50,386 bases of DNA from Streptomyces toxytricini (GCF_014649915.1 NZ_BMTY01000001.1:104235-154620); one strand, 5' to 3'; counted from the stretch's first letter, positions 17,042 through 24,836 are shown. Program-made: numbers and translations. Notes: generated by a model from the letters alone, not told the origin.

Positions 17042-18438
17042 CGAACACCCTCCCCAGCACCAAACTCCCGACGGCTGTGCACTTCAGCGGTCTCGGTGGC
17101 AAGGGAATCGCCCCCGCCGCCTCCCTGGCCTTGGCCGCCGGCATGCGAGTGACCGGCGACGACCTGGTGCCCAACCACCGCACTGACATCTTCACCGCCC
17201 ACGGCGTACCTGTGGCTCTCGGCGTCAATCACATGCCCCGTGACGTCGACCTGCTCGTCTCCAGTGCGGCTGTGCCCGTGAACACGGCTGCCCCCATCCA
17301 CCAGATGGGGCGGCTGGAATTCGTCCAGCACCTGTTCTCCGAGCACCGCAAGCGCATCCTGGCCGTCGCCGGATCGCTGGGCAAGTCCACTGCCGCAGCC
17401 ATGGTTCACCGCATCCTGTCCAGTATCGCTCCCTCCGCCTACATCGGAGCCGACGTGCCGGGGCTGCTGTGCGGCGGAGAACTCGCGACCGGGGAATGGG
17501 CCGTGGTCGAAGCCTGCGAGTACCGCAGTGCCTACAGCGCTCTGACCCCTGAGATCGTGATCGCCCTGAACATGGTGCAGAACCACGAGGACGATCTGGG
17601 CGCCGGAACGGCCGGGTTCGAGCGGAGCATGACCAGGTTTCTCACCGAAGGAGCCACTCCTCCCGGCCTGATCGTCATGCCCTCCGAGGTGGCAGGCCTG
17701 ATGTCCCCCCACCTCACCGCTGCCGGAACTGCCGGGCAGATCGAGGTGATCGGGGCCGGCGGTCCGTGGCAGGTTCACGTTCTGCGGCAGGACACCAAGG
17801 GCTCCACCTTCCGGCTCACCCATGGCGGGCGCGATGCCGGAACATGGACCGTCCCCGCTCCCGGACCACATCTGATTCCCGGCGCAGCCTGCGGCATCGT
17901 CTCCGCGCTGCACCTCGGGCTCCAGACGAGCGACATTGCCGCCGGACTGGCTGACTTCCGTCTGCCGGGACGGCGCATGAGCGTCGTGCACTCGGACGAG
18001 CGACTGGTCGTCGTGGACGACAACGCACGTCAGCCGGACCAGGTCCGTGCCCTCATCCAGGCACTCCGCCAGGCCCACCCCGACCGAACCCTCGTCATCG
18101 CGGTGGCCCCTTGGGGACGCCGCAACAAGCGTGACCTGACCGCCTGGCCGGAAGCGCTGTCCGGGGCAGACGCGGTATGGGTCCTGCCTGTCGGCGACAA
18201 CGCGGCCCCGGGAGGGGAGGACCCGGACGCTGATGTCCGGCTTACCGCGTTGCTTCGCCGCTCGGGAACCGTCGCACACGCCATCCAGAATGACATGAAC
18301 CTGCCAATCCGGGGAGGTGGTGCGAAGGGCCTCGTCATCGCCACCGCCGGCTACGACGCCAATGCAGCCGAATTCGCCACGCTGCACCGGCAGGCCGTCA
18401 ACGCCCTCGGCAGTCCCGCACAGGAAGCCGGAGAGTAA
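17038..18438 (+). CDS. MurC/Mpl-like Mur ligase family protein
   Basis: A 466-residue ATP-dependent ligase. A Rossmann-type N-terminus is seen at about residues 14-25 (HFSGLGGKGIAPAA), like MurC. The Mur P-loop is AGSLGKST (residues 111-118). VVEACEYR, the acidic metal-site region, and ALNMVQNHEDDLG match the central domain. The C-terminal domain carries FRLPGRRM and VVVDDNARQPDQ, where MurC-type enzymes have GRR and DDYAHHP. Mur ligases join an amino acid or amine to a carboxylate with ATP hydrolysis. In this operon it likely builds a peptide or amide onto the small-molecule product rather than cell wall. The typical DDYAHHP is altered to DDNARQP, so the substrate probably differs. Confidence 0.75.
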   Translation: MTNTLPSTKLPTAVHFSGLGGKGIAPAASLALAAGMRVTGDDLVPNHRTDIFTAHGVPVALGVNHMPRDVDLLVSSAAVPVNTAAPIHQMGRLEFVQHLFSEHRKRILAVAGSLGKSTAAAMVHRILSSIAPSAYIGADVPGLLCGGELATGEWAVVEACEYRSAYSALTPEIVIALNMVQNHEDDLGAGTAGFERSMTRFLTEGATPPGLIVMPSEVAGLMSPHLTAAGTAGQIEVIGAGGPWQVHVLRQDTKGSTFRLTHGGRDAGTWTVPAPGPHLIPGAACGIVSALHLGLQTSDIAAGLADFRLPGRRMSVVHSDERLVVVDDNARQPDQVRALIQALRQAHPDRTLVIAVAPWGRRNKRDLTAWPEALSGADAVWVLPVGDNAAPGGEDPDADVRLTALLRRSGTVAHAIQNDMNLPIRGGGAKGLVIATAGYDANAAEFATLHRQAVNALGSPAQEAGE

Positions 18439-19410
18439 ATGTCCACCCGCCGCCGACCGGCACGCTTCACCGCCCTGCTGGTCACTACGCGCGAAGGGGC
18501 CGTCCTGCTCACGCAGGGCGGCCCCCGCCCCGGGGACCTACCCCATAGCAGAATTCGGGCCCACGAGAACCCCTACAGCGCAGCCCAACGTCTGGCAGCC
18601 GGCCTGAACCTCTCCCTCGCAGGGACGACGCTCCTGGCCATCGACGAAGCCGAGGGTTGCAACGGGCCGCAGACCGTCCATGTCATGTCCGCACGCCTGT
18701 CTCCCGGCAGTGCTCCACCCTCAGCCGGACACTGCCTGACCCCAGTGGGTCAGGCAACCGCTGCCATGACACCCTCTGCCGCGTCACGGCTGAAAGCCGT
18801 ATGCCGGGCAACGATCCTCAACACCATGTCGCGGACCTGCCAGGAGCCCCTGAGGCTTGTCGACGGCCGCAACATTCTCCAACCCGCAACCAAAGCAGAG
18901 CGAACCCGATCCCGCTTCACCTGGCATCCCCGCCTCACACCGCCCGAAGAGATACCAGTGCAACAGACCTGGGGATGGCTCGTCGATCCACATGGCCGTG
19001 TTCTGGTGATGCTCGACCGGCACGGCGTTCCGAGCCTGCCGGGAGGGCGCCCCGAAGCCGGGGAGAGCCCCTGCGAAACCCTGGCCCGGGAGGCAGAGGA
19101 AGAAGTGCAAGCAAGGCTGAGCACCCCCTACCCGCTGGGCTATCAGCAAGTGCGGGAGCACGGCCGTCCGCCTTACGCTCAGTTGCGCCTGGGAGCACTC
19201 CTGCGGGGCCTCGATTCCGCAGCCCCAGACCTCGACACCGGGGAGAAGTACCAACGAGTACTCATTCCTGCTCGACAGGCGAACCTGCTGCTCGGCTGGG
19301 GGCCGGAGGGAGACGCACAAGCACACGCAGTCTCACGGATCTGGCCTCCCCGCACGACACGTCCCGCCCAGTACGTGCCTGAAACCGGCCTGGATTTCAC
19401 CGAGGAATGA
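18439..19410 (+). CDS. Nudix hydrolase, double-domain
   Basis: A 323-residue protein that starts on the base after the ligase stop (TAA then ATG). The C-terminal half has a nearly complete Nudix box: G-x5-E-x7-RE-x2-EE within GRPEAGESPCETLAREAEEE, with the final Gly replaced by Gln. The N-terminal half (residues about 8-120) has the fold-like pattern of a second, degenerate Nudix domain without the box. Nudix enzymes cleave nucleoside diphosphates linked to X. Cleavage of a CDP-linked intermediate or house-cleaning of the pathway is plausible. It is the last gene of the operon, followed by a strong hairpin. Confidence 0.75.
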   Translation: MSTRRRPARFTALLVTTREGAVLLTQGGPRPGDLPHSRIRAHENPYSAAQRLAAGLNLSLAGTTLLAIDEAEGCNGPQTVHVMSARLSPGSAPPSAGHCLTPVGQATAAMTPSAASRLKAVCRATILNTMSRTCQEPLRLVDGRNILQPATKAERTRSRFTWHPRLTPPEEIPVQQTWGWLVDPHGRVLVMLDRHGVPSLPGGRPEAGESPCETLAREAEEEVQARLSTPYPLGYQQVREHGRPPYAQLRLGALLRGLDSAAPDLDTGEKYQRVLIPARQANLLLGWGPEGDAQAHAVSRIWPPRTTRPAQYVPETGLDFTEE

Positions 19411-19412
19411 CT

Positions 19413-19450
19413 GCATGTGCTGCCTGGCCATCGGACCAGGCAGCACATGC
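19413..19450. terminator. Strong bidirectional hairpin terminator
   Basis: A perfect 15-bp stem (GCATGTGCTGCCTGG and its complement) with an 8-nt loop. It begins two bases after the stop of the plus-strand operon and lies 74 bp beyond the stop of the convergent Nudix gene. Confidence 0.8.
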
Positions 19451-19523
19451 CGCACCATGCACAGAGAGAAAACCGGCGGGCCTCCCCTGGGAGGGCGAAC
19501 CCAGCCCAGAGCCTCGACAGGAA

Positions 19524-20276
19524 CTAAGCGGAACCAGAAGAAGCAGAAAACTCAAAATTCCGCCGGACGATCGGCTGCAGGTAGTCTACTTGTTCCCCGG
19601 CAAGAAAGGACAACTCGGCTTCGGAGTCGATCAGCGCGATCCTGTCGAGTTCAGAAGCCCGACCCTGTTCTTGCTCCGAGGACACCAAAGCCGCAAATCG
19701 TTGATGCAGGAATTCGGCGGGCAGGGCAGGGGCGCGAAACACAAAACCGACACTACCCCGCGCGCCACGCGTGACAACCCACAGAGACAGGGATTCAGGC
19801 AATGGGTCGATGCCGAGCTCCTCCATAAGCTCTCGGGCCGCATGTCGGCGAAGCGGAGCCACATCGAGAGACTCACCCCTAAGAGGGGGCTCCATGGAGC
19901 CCCCCGGCAGTTGCCATCGGCCGGGGGTGGACGTTGAAGAAGACATACGGGCCACCAGAAGACGTCCGTCCTCCGTCGGCTGGGCAACGCACACGAAAAC
20001 GGATGAAACGGAGGGAGCGTCGGGAATCTGACGCAGCATACGGTATCTGTATGCCGCCCTTGCCCAGGAGAGAATCAAACTCCCTGGTTCCTTCCACTCT
20101 ACATCCATGCAAGCTACTGTGGGCCCATCGAAAAGGTTCGGATTTTCCTGAACCGCTTCAGACCAAGCACGTTCCATAGTCAGGCGGTCTGGCTCAGAAA
20201 TTGGGTGCCACGCCTTTTCGACGAAGCGGATGCGACGGACATCGAAAATCTCTACACCAGAGGATGCGTTAGTCAC
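19524..20276 (-). CDS. Nudix hydrolase
   Basis: A 250-residue protein with a GTG start at 20276. The Nudix region reads QLPGGSMEPP, then after about 17 residues RRHAARELMEELGI. The G...E spacing is longer than in the canonical box, while the REL-x-EELG end is intact. The first 80 residues (FDVRRIRFVEKAWHP...) form an N-terminal domain with aromatic residues. It is divergent from the Nudix gene at the end of the phosphoramidate-like operon and transcribed towards it. The substrate cannot be read from sequence; processing of a nucleotide-linked product of the neighbouring operon is possible. Its GC content is somewhat lower than that of the operon. Confidence 0.75.
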   Translation of the reverse strand: MTNASSGVEIFDVRRIRFVEKAWHPISEPDRLTMERAWSEAVQENPNLFDGPTVACMDVEWKEPGSLILSWARAAYRYRMLRQIPDAPSVSSVFVCVAQPTEDGRLLVARMSSSTSTPGRWQLPGGSMEPPLRGESLDVAPLRRHAARELMEELGIDPLPESLSLWVVTRGARGSVGFVFRAPALPAEFLHQRFAALVSSEQEQGRASELDRIALIDSEAELSFLAGEQVDYLQPIVRRNFEFSASSGSA

Positions 20277-20687
20277 TGACCTATGCTCTCACATCGCGTG
20301 CGACGTGCGAGCAGATTGGTCCGGATCGAAGGATGGCGGTCTCTTTCCAGAACGTCCATGCCGGCCACAGCTACACCTTCAGGAGTCAGGTGCGCCGGCT
20401 GATCCTCGGCGTACGCCAGTGGGCACACCGTGCAGACCGACCACGGAAGAGGTTTGATGCCTGAGCGCTGCAGATGATCCCTGGGGCGTGTCCCTGGAGA
20501 TCTCTGCAGCTCCGACTTCCCCAGCACCCCGGTGCACGCTCTGCCTTCGGGCAGGTGCGGCGCCGGGGGGCTGTGTTTTTTCGTGGCCCGCCTTACTCGC
20601 CCCGTGAAGGCAGTGAGCACAAGGGATCAGCAGAGCTGATCCGGATCCGACGTTGAAGAACATCCCTGTTCCGTCGGGAGTCGAACC
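20277..20687. other. Non-coding gap with a GATC hairpin
   Basis: This is the upstream region of the Nudix gene. No frame is convincing. It holds hairpin copy 6 (20635-20654) about 35 bp upstream of the zinc-ribbon gene. Confidence 0.5.
20635..20654 (+). repeat. GATC-stem hairpin repeat, copy 6
   Basis: Stem GATCAGC/GCTGATC with triloop AGA, then CGG. Confidence 0.6.
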
Positions 20688-20798
20688 ATGAACTGCCCGA
20701 ACTGCGCCAGCGATATGGAGTCGAGCGCCTACGGCATCCGCGCCGGCAAGAAGGTCACGCACACGTGCTCCGAGTGCGGTTACAGCGAAACACGCTGA
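20688..20798 (+). CDS. 36-residue zinc-ribbon microprotein
   Basis: A short frame beginning MNCPNCASDME, with two CxxC knuckles (CPNC and CSEC) about 25 residues apart and a basic stretch (RAGKKVTH) between them. This is a complete four-cysteine zinc ribbon. CGGGAG lies eight bases upstream of the ATG. It follows a GATC-type hairpin. Such microproteins may bind nucleic acid or a larger partner; the function is unknown. Confidence 0.6.
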   Translation: MNCPNCASDMESSAYGIRAGKKVTHTCSECGYSETR

Positions 20799-21524
20799 GC
20801 GGCTGCTTCTCCCTTTCAACTGAGATCTCGAAGGAAACCGTGATCCTCGCCGAGGTGGTTGCCAAAACGCAGCCCCCGGCCTTTGGCAGGGAGGGCGTGC
20901 GCCCGCTGGGCGCCGGCGACCCGGTCGCCGTGCGCGACCTGTATCCCGATCGAGCCAGGCAGATCGCTCCTTTCGTAGCCGTCGCCGTCGGCTCACCCAT
21001 CGCCTGGTGCCTGCTGCGGCATCCGACAAGACCGGTGTTGCGACAGCGGCCGACACGGCCGCTTTGGTTGTGGCGCCACTTCTGCGTCAACATCGGAGCC
21101 GCGCTCGCCGGATCACACGGGAGGTGCCTCGCTTCCACAGCGGGACTACCGACGCTGTTCTGGTCAACGCCTGCGCCCGCGCACTGTCCGGGAGCGCCGC
21201 GGTGCTTCTGCTCCCGCCCCGAAGAACCGGACCGGGCCTGGAGTACAGCCGGTCCCAGCTACTCCAACGCCCTGCCTGGCAGCCGCCTGTGGTTGCTCTC
21301 CCTGGCCAGCCTCTGTGCTCTCACCTGCGCCGGCAGCGTCTTCACCGCACTGGCCGAAGCTCATGAACTCCGATGGTCTCGACGCGACCGCATACGGATG
21401 GACGCAGGTGGCCAATACGGCCGCCGTGCTCCTCCTTTCCCGCTGACCATCGACGAGTGGCCCAGGAACCTGCTCGTCGAACTGCACTGGCCGCAGCCGC
21501 GCACTCACCAGGCCTTACACGACC
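20799..21524. other. Degenerate, probably non-coding stretch
   Basis: No frame runs with consistent coding character. Short hydrophobic pieces appear in several plus-strand frames (for example near 21362-21442), suggesting a decayed membrane protein gene. I could not assign a family. Confidence 0.4.
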
Positions 21525-21752
21525 GTGGAAGACCACGACGTCGTCGTACCCAAGAGCGTGTCGGTGAATGAACAACGCGAGCAGCCGCAGCTCTTCTGGC
21601 GCCACCTGACCTTCACCAACGGCATCGAGGTCCGGATCATCGATCCACATGAGGCAGACCGGACGCCACGCCTCGAGCGGCTGCGCTGCACGGTCGAGGA
21701 GAACCCCCAGTCGGCTACGGCTGGATACTGCCGTCCGGCACGAGGATCGTGA
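21525..21752 (+). CDS. Small hypothetical protein, possibly a fragment
   Basis: A 75-residue frame with a GTG start. The middle (LFWRHLTFTNGIEVRIIDPH) has the look of a real beta-rich domain. The C-terminus turns basic and low-complexity. No good ribosome site is visible and the flanking region looks decayed, so this may be a surviving piece of a longer gene. Confidence 0.35.
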   Translation: MEDHDVVVPKSVSVNEQREQPQLFWRHLTFTNGIEVRIIDPHEADRTPRLERLRCTVEENPQSATAGYCRPARGS

Positions 21753-21787
21753 TCCGGTCCTGGCACAGTTGCCGGCCATTTCTGCAT

Positions 21788-21807
21788 GATCAGCGGAGCT
21801 GATCCGG
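21788..21807 (+). repeat. GATC-stem hairpin repeat, copy 7
   Basis: Stem GATCAGC/GCTGATC with triloop GGA, then CGG. It is the last copy seen in the window. Confidence 0.6.
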
Positions 21808-21925
21808 TCTGGCCTTCGGAAGATCACGTCCACGCCAGGAGTGCAGCCGTGAGCCAGGCGCTCCGCTGCAGAGCAGCGGCGGGGGTCTCACTGCCGAATC
21901 CATCACATCTTCCGGGGAGATCGCC

Positions 21926-22170
21926 GTGCCCGGGCGGACCGAGCACACCCTGCTCAACTACAAGTATGTCGACGACGCCCTCGCCGAGCAGGGCGTCGCC
22001 GCAGTCGAAGGCGCGATCTCTGGCATCAGCCGTCGGCCGCTGGCCCGCGAGGTGGAGCGTCTGGACACCAGCCCCCCGGGCTGGTTCGCCATGTTCCGCA
22101 GGCTGGTGCCCGTGGACTGGCTCATCGACGCAATGCGCGCCTCCGCCGCATGGGCACCGTCCCCGCCCTG
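21926..22170 (+). pseudogene. Truncated hypothetical gene
   Basis: A GTG-initiated frame gives about 80 residues with good coding character (TLLNYKYVDDALAEQGVAAV, then WLIDAMR). It then runs into low-complexity Cys/Arg/Pro sequence where the folded element at 22226 begins. The frame stays open into the next gene but loses coding character, so the gene was probably cut here. No family is recognised. Confidence 0.35.
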
Positions 22171-22225
22171 CTCGGCGTGCTCTGGCTGCCACGCAGTCCA
22201 GTGTTCGTGGATGCGGCCCTTCTTG

Positions 22226-22481
22226 GCCCGGTGGGGGTGGCGGCCGGGGGTCACAGGTCGGGCGGGGACGCCCCGGAGGGCCTGGCGGCCCTCCGGGGTG
22301 GTCTGGCGGGCGCCTTCGGCGCGTTCACCGCCAGACCATCCCGCGCGAGCGCGGGACGCCAGGCCGGGCGCCTTCGGCGCGTTCACCGGCCTGGTGGCTG
22401 GCCCTGCGCAGCAAGCTGCGCGCACCGGGCCAGCCATCACCGCCCTTTGCTGTGACCCCCGGCCGCCACTCCCCACCGGGC
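22226..22481. repeat. Large multi-hairpin folded element
   Basis: An outer inverted repeat (22226-22256 with 22450-22481, one bulged base, 20 bp perfect from 22237) encloses five hairpins. They are 22271-22298 (12-bp stem), 22300-22337, 22339-22356 (7-bp stem), 22359-22394 and 22395-22436. The second and fourth have different stems (GGTCTGGCGG and CCAGGCCGG, each with its complement) around the same inner module GCGCCTTCGGCGCGTTCA. The region has no coding role. It could be a structured RNA, a single-strand DNA element (origin, recombination or transfer site), or several hairpins acting independently. Confidence 0.7.
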
Positions 22482-22530
22482 CCGCCAATAAACCCGCTTT
22501 GACCTGCGGTTTTCGCCGACTTGTGGTTCG

Positions 22531-22546
22531 AAATGCTGTAAAGTTT
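22531..22546 (+). promoter_or_regulatory. Promoter-like box shared with the 24128 site, copy 1
   Basis: AAATGCTGTAAAGTTT contains an extended -10-like TGn-TAAAGT arrangement. It matches the box at 24128-24143 at 14 of 16 positions. It lies 62 bp upstream of the ATG at 22608. Confidence 0.5.
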
Positions 22547-22607
22547 GTCTTGTCGGAAGGGGCGGCACACCCCGACCGGCGACCAGCGTCTAGGGAAGGA
22601 AATCGAA

Positions 22608-23788
22608 TGACCCGTCAGCTGCTCCCCGCCGCTCTGGAGAACCGACGCAGGGACATCCCGGTCGTGGACTCGCTCCCGGCGAAGGGGTTCCCGGGATACG
22701 TGAACGGCCTCCGCCGCATGGGCACCGTCCACGACGTCTACGGCTGGACCAACGTGTTCGCGCACATCAACATGTCGGCCGACGAGGCATACGCCCTCAC
22801 CGACAAGCGCAGCCCGCACGCCCTGTACGAGCTGATGCTCATGTCGGCCGGAACCGAGCCCCGTCCGGGGCTGCACGACCACTCGCCGGAGTTCGGCCGG
22901 GCGCTGGGAGTCATCGCGGCCCGGTTCGCGGAGCACTGCCGCGCCTACCAGCTGAGCCCGGTGGTCTCCTGGAGCTACGACCCCCACACCGTCGACCGCG
23001 AGTCCATCCAGGGCGAAAAGCGGTTCCACGCCCACCTTGTGGGCCGTACGCAGGCCGAGCGCGCGGACGTCGCGGCGCGGGCGGTGCGGGCAGGGCGGCT
23101 CTCCCCCGTCCGGTCGCGCCGCATCGTCGAGGAGGCGTCCGTTCTGGGGGCGCTGATCAGCGCGGACATCGTGGACGGGGACGCCCTGCGGGTGCTGGAG
23201 CCCGTACCGGCGCTCTCCACCCACACGGCCACCGCGACGGCGCAGTACCGCCTGCCGGACGGCTGGGAGAGCCTGGCCAGCCCGGACCTGCACGCCGACC
23301 TGACCTACATCCACCGCAAGCTGCGGCGGACGTACGACGAGATCACGCGCGTGTGCACCACCGGCACGGCCGGAATGTGGCGGCGGCCCGTGGTCCGGGA
23401 GTTCGACCCGCAGGACATCGACGTACCGCTGCGGACGGCGACCCGGGCGACGCTCGCGCACTACCTCCGGGGGCTGCGCCCCGAGCTTCTGTCCGAGCCC
23501 GTGGAGCGGTCGCGGAAGGCGTACGTCTACCCGCTCGCCGATCTCGCCTACGCGGTGACGATCGCCGAGCAGGACGAGGGGGTGTTCCTGCACCTGCGCA
23601 CCAACGTGTTCAGCGACCTGGGGGGCGCAGGAATCAGCATCATGGACGGAGTGATCGTCAAGACGAAGAAGGGAGTGGGCGACATGAGCCCCGCAGAGAC
23701 CGCCGGGCGAGCCGCGTTCCAGAGCGACTTCCTGCGGATGCTCCACCGCCACCCCGAGGCCGCACGAGCCCTGTTCCCCCGCCTGTAG
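22608..23788 (+). CDS. Unrecognised 393-residue protein between structured arrays
   Basis: A well-formed gene with the ribosome site GGGAAGGA close to the ATG. The protein is soluble, with no signal or membrane segment. Notable blocks are GWTNVFAHINMSADEAY, a conserved-looking VVSWSYDPHTVDRESIQGEK followed by RFHAHLVGR with an H-x-H pair, and a C-terminal IMDGVIVKTKKGVGDMSP. The His cluster could suggest a metal-dependent or HIT/GalT-like enzyme, but I cannot place it in a family. Two strong hairpins follow the stop. Its promoter-like box is repeated upstream of the downstream P-loop kinase, so the two may be co-regulated. Confidence 0.8.
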
Positions 23789-23795
23789 AACCGCA

Positions 23796-23824
23796 GGGCC
23801 GGACCCGGTCGCCGGGTCCGGCCC
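23796..23824 (+). terminator. Hairpin terminator, first of two
   Basis: A perfect 13-bp stem GGGCCGGACCCGG / CCGGGTCCGGCCC with a TCG triloop, 7 bp after the stop at 23788. Confidence 0.7.
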
Positions 23825-23838
23825 CCGGCCGGACCACC

Positions 23839-23877
23839 CGCCCGCCCCCTTCATGATGATCATGAAGGGGGCGGGCG
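23839..23877. terminator. Hairpin terminator, second of two
   Basis: A perfect 18-bp stem (CGCCCGCCCCCTTCATGA and its complement) with a TGA triloop. It is one of the longest perfect stems in the window. Confidence 0.7.
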
Positions 23878-23890
23878 TGCGGGAAAAGGA

Positions 23891-24091
23891 CAGCCGCAAG
23901 CGGCTGGCGTCCGCCCCTTCAAGCTCCCTTCGGTCGCGGGGCGGACCCAGGGGAAACGCCGCCCCCTGAGTGGCCTGCGGCCACGGGCGGCTCTCTTCTG
24001 CCCTCCGGGCAGGCGCTGCGCGCCGGGCCCCTTGAAGCTCCCTTCGGTCGCGGGCCCGCCCCTGCGGGGCCAAGGAGCCGCCTCCGGCGGC
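23891..24091. repeat. Array of GC-rich hairpins with TGC/TCC triloops and a repeated core
   Basis: Hairpins sit at 23891-23906 (CAAG loop), 23970-23984 (TGC), 23998-24012 (TCC), 24012-24024 (TGC), 24058-24070 (TGC) and 24077-24091 (TCC). All stems differ. Two further units (23909-23946 and 24024-24058) enclose an almost identical 20-mer, TTSAAGCTCCCTTCGGTCGC, inside different complementary stems (GTCCGCCCC versus CGGGCCC). There is no coding potential. The array lies just upstream of the P-loop kinase promoter-like box. Confidence 0.6.
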
Positions 24092-24127
24092 ACCCGAAGC
24101 GGCCGGCAGCCCGACATGGACGGCTCA

Positions 24128-24143
24128 AAATGCTGTAAGGTTT
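24128..24143 (+). promoter_or_regulatory. Promoter-like box shared with the 22531 site, copy 2
   Basis: AAATGCTGTAAGGTTT, 33 bp upstream of the ATG at 24176, matches the box upstream of the 393-residue protein gene. Confidence 0.5.
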
Positions 24144-24175
24144 TTTCTGTCAAACCTTGCAGAGATGAGGCGCAC

Positions 24176-24748
24176 ATGCGACGGGTCGCACTGTTCGGGC
24201 CCCCGGCCACCGGGAAATCGACGCTCGCCCGCTGGCTCTCGACGGAGCTGAACGAACCCCACACCGACCTCGACGACATCCTGTTCACCCCCGAGGGGCC
24301 GCTGCCGCTGGAGGAGTTCCGCCGGCAGGCCGCAGCGATCACCGCGACCGACGGATGGATTGTCGAAGGGAACTTCTCCAAGCTCGCGGACGTCGTCTGG
24401 CACCGGGCCGACACCCTGATCTGGCTCGACTTCCCGCTGCCGCTGATCCTGTACCGGATCGTCCGCCGGAGCCTGCGCCAGCTTGCCGGCCGCGAGGACA
24501 GCGCCCAGGCCCGGCGCCTCACCTGGTCCGCGGCGTTCTTCGCCCGCCGGTCCCTGCTGCGCACCGCGATCCGCAAGTACCGGACCAACCGGCCCCGGTA
24601 CGCCCGGCAGATAGCCGAGACCGCCGGCCTGGGGGTCGAGGTCGTACGGCTCCGCAGCCCGCGCGAAGTCCGGCGCTGGAGGCAGCAGACAGCGAAAGGG
24701 CCGGCGGAGAGCCGCTCACGAGCGGCCCGGCACACCACCGGCCCTTAA
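24176..24748 (+). CDS. Small P-loop kinase (adenylate-kinase-like / FlaR-like)
   Basis: A 190-residue protein with N-terminal Walker A GPPATGKST (about residues 8-16). A TDLDDILF segment and WIVEGNF follow, typical of the small adenylate-kinase-like ATPases annotated as DNA topology modulation (FlaR) proteins. ADTLIWLDFP is the Walker B region. Arg-rich lid and C-terminal segments follow (RRSLLRTAIRKYR). It presumably phosphorylates a small molecule. The ATG at 24176 puts the P-loop at the usual distance from the N-terminus; upstream in-frame sequence is promoter-like. The following helix-turn-helix gene starts 89 bp later. Confidence 0.75.
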   Translation: MRRVALFGPPATGKSTLARWLSTELNEPHTDLDDILFTPEGPLPLEEFRRQAAAITATDGWIVEGNFSKLADVVWHRADTLIWLDFPLPLILYRIVRRSLRQLAGREDSAQARRLTWSAAFFARRSLLRTAIRKYRTNRPRYARQIAETAGLGVEVVRLRSPREVRRWRQQTAKGPAESRSRAARHTTGP

Positions 24749-24836
24749 CCAGCATCTCCACGACCAGCTGACGCCGGCGCGGGGAAGCACCCCCAGTGTA
24801 CAAGGCGCGCCGCCCCCGACAGCCCGAAGGAACCCT

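Noticed and set aside
20379..21056. 225-codon minus-strand frame
   Set aside because: It is Arg/Gly/Pro-rich, runs antisense through the zinc-ribbon gene, and has no motif.
22171..22607. Continuation of the 21926 frame into the 393-residue gene as one 620-residue protein
   Set aside because: The join runs through the folded element and a promoter-like box, with loss of coding character. The ATG at 22608 has its own ribosome site.
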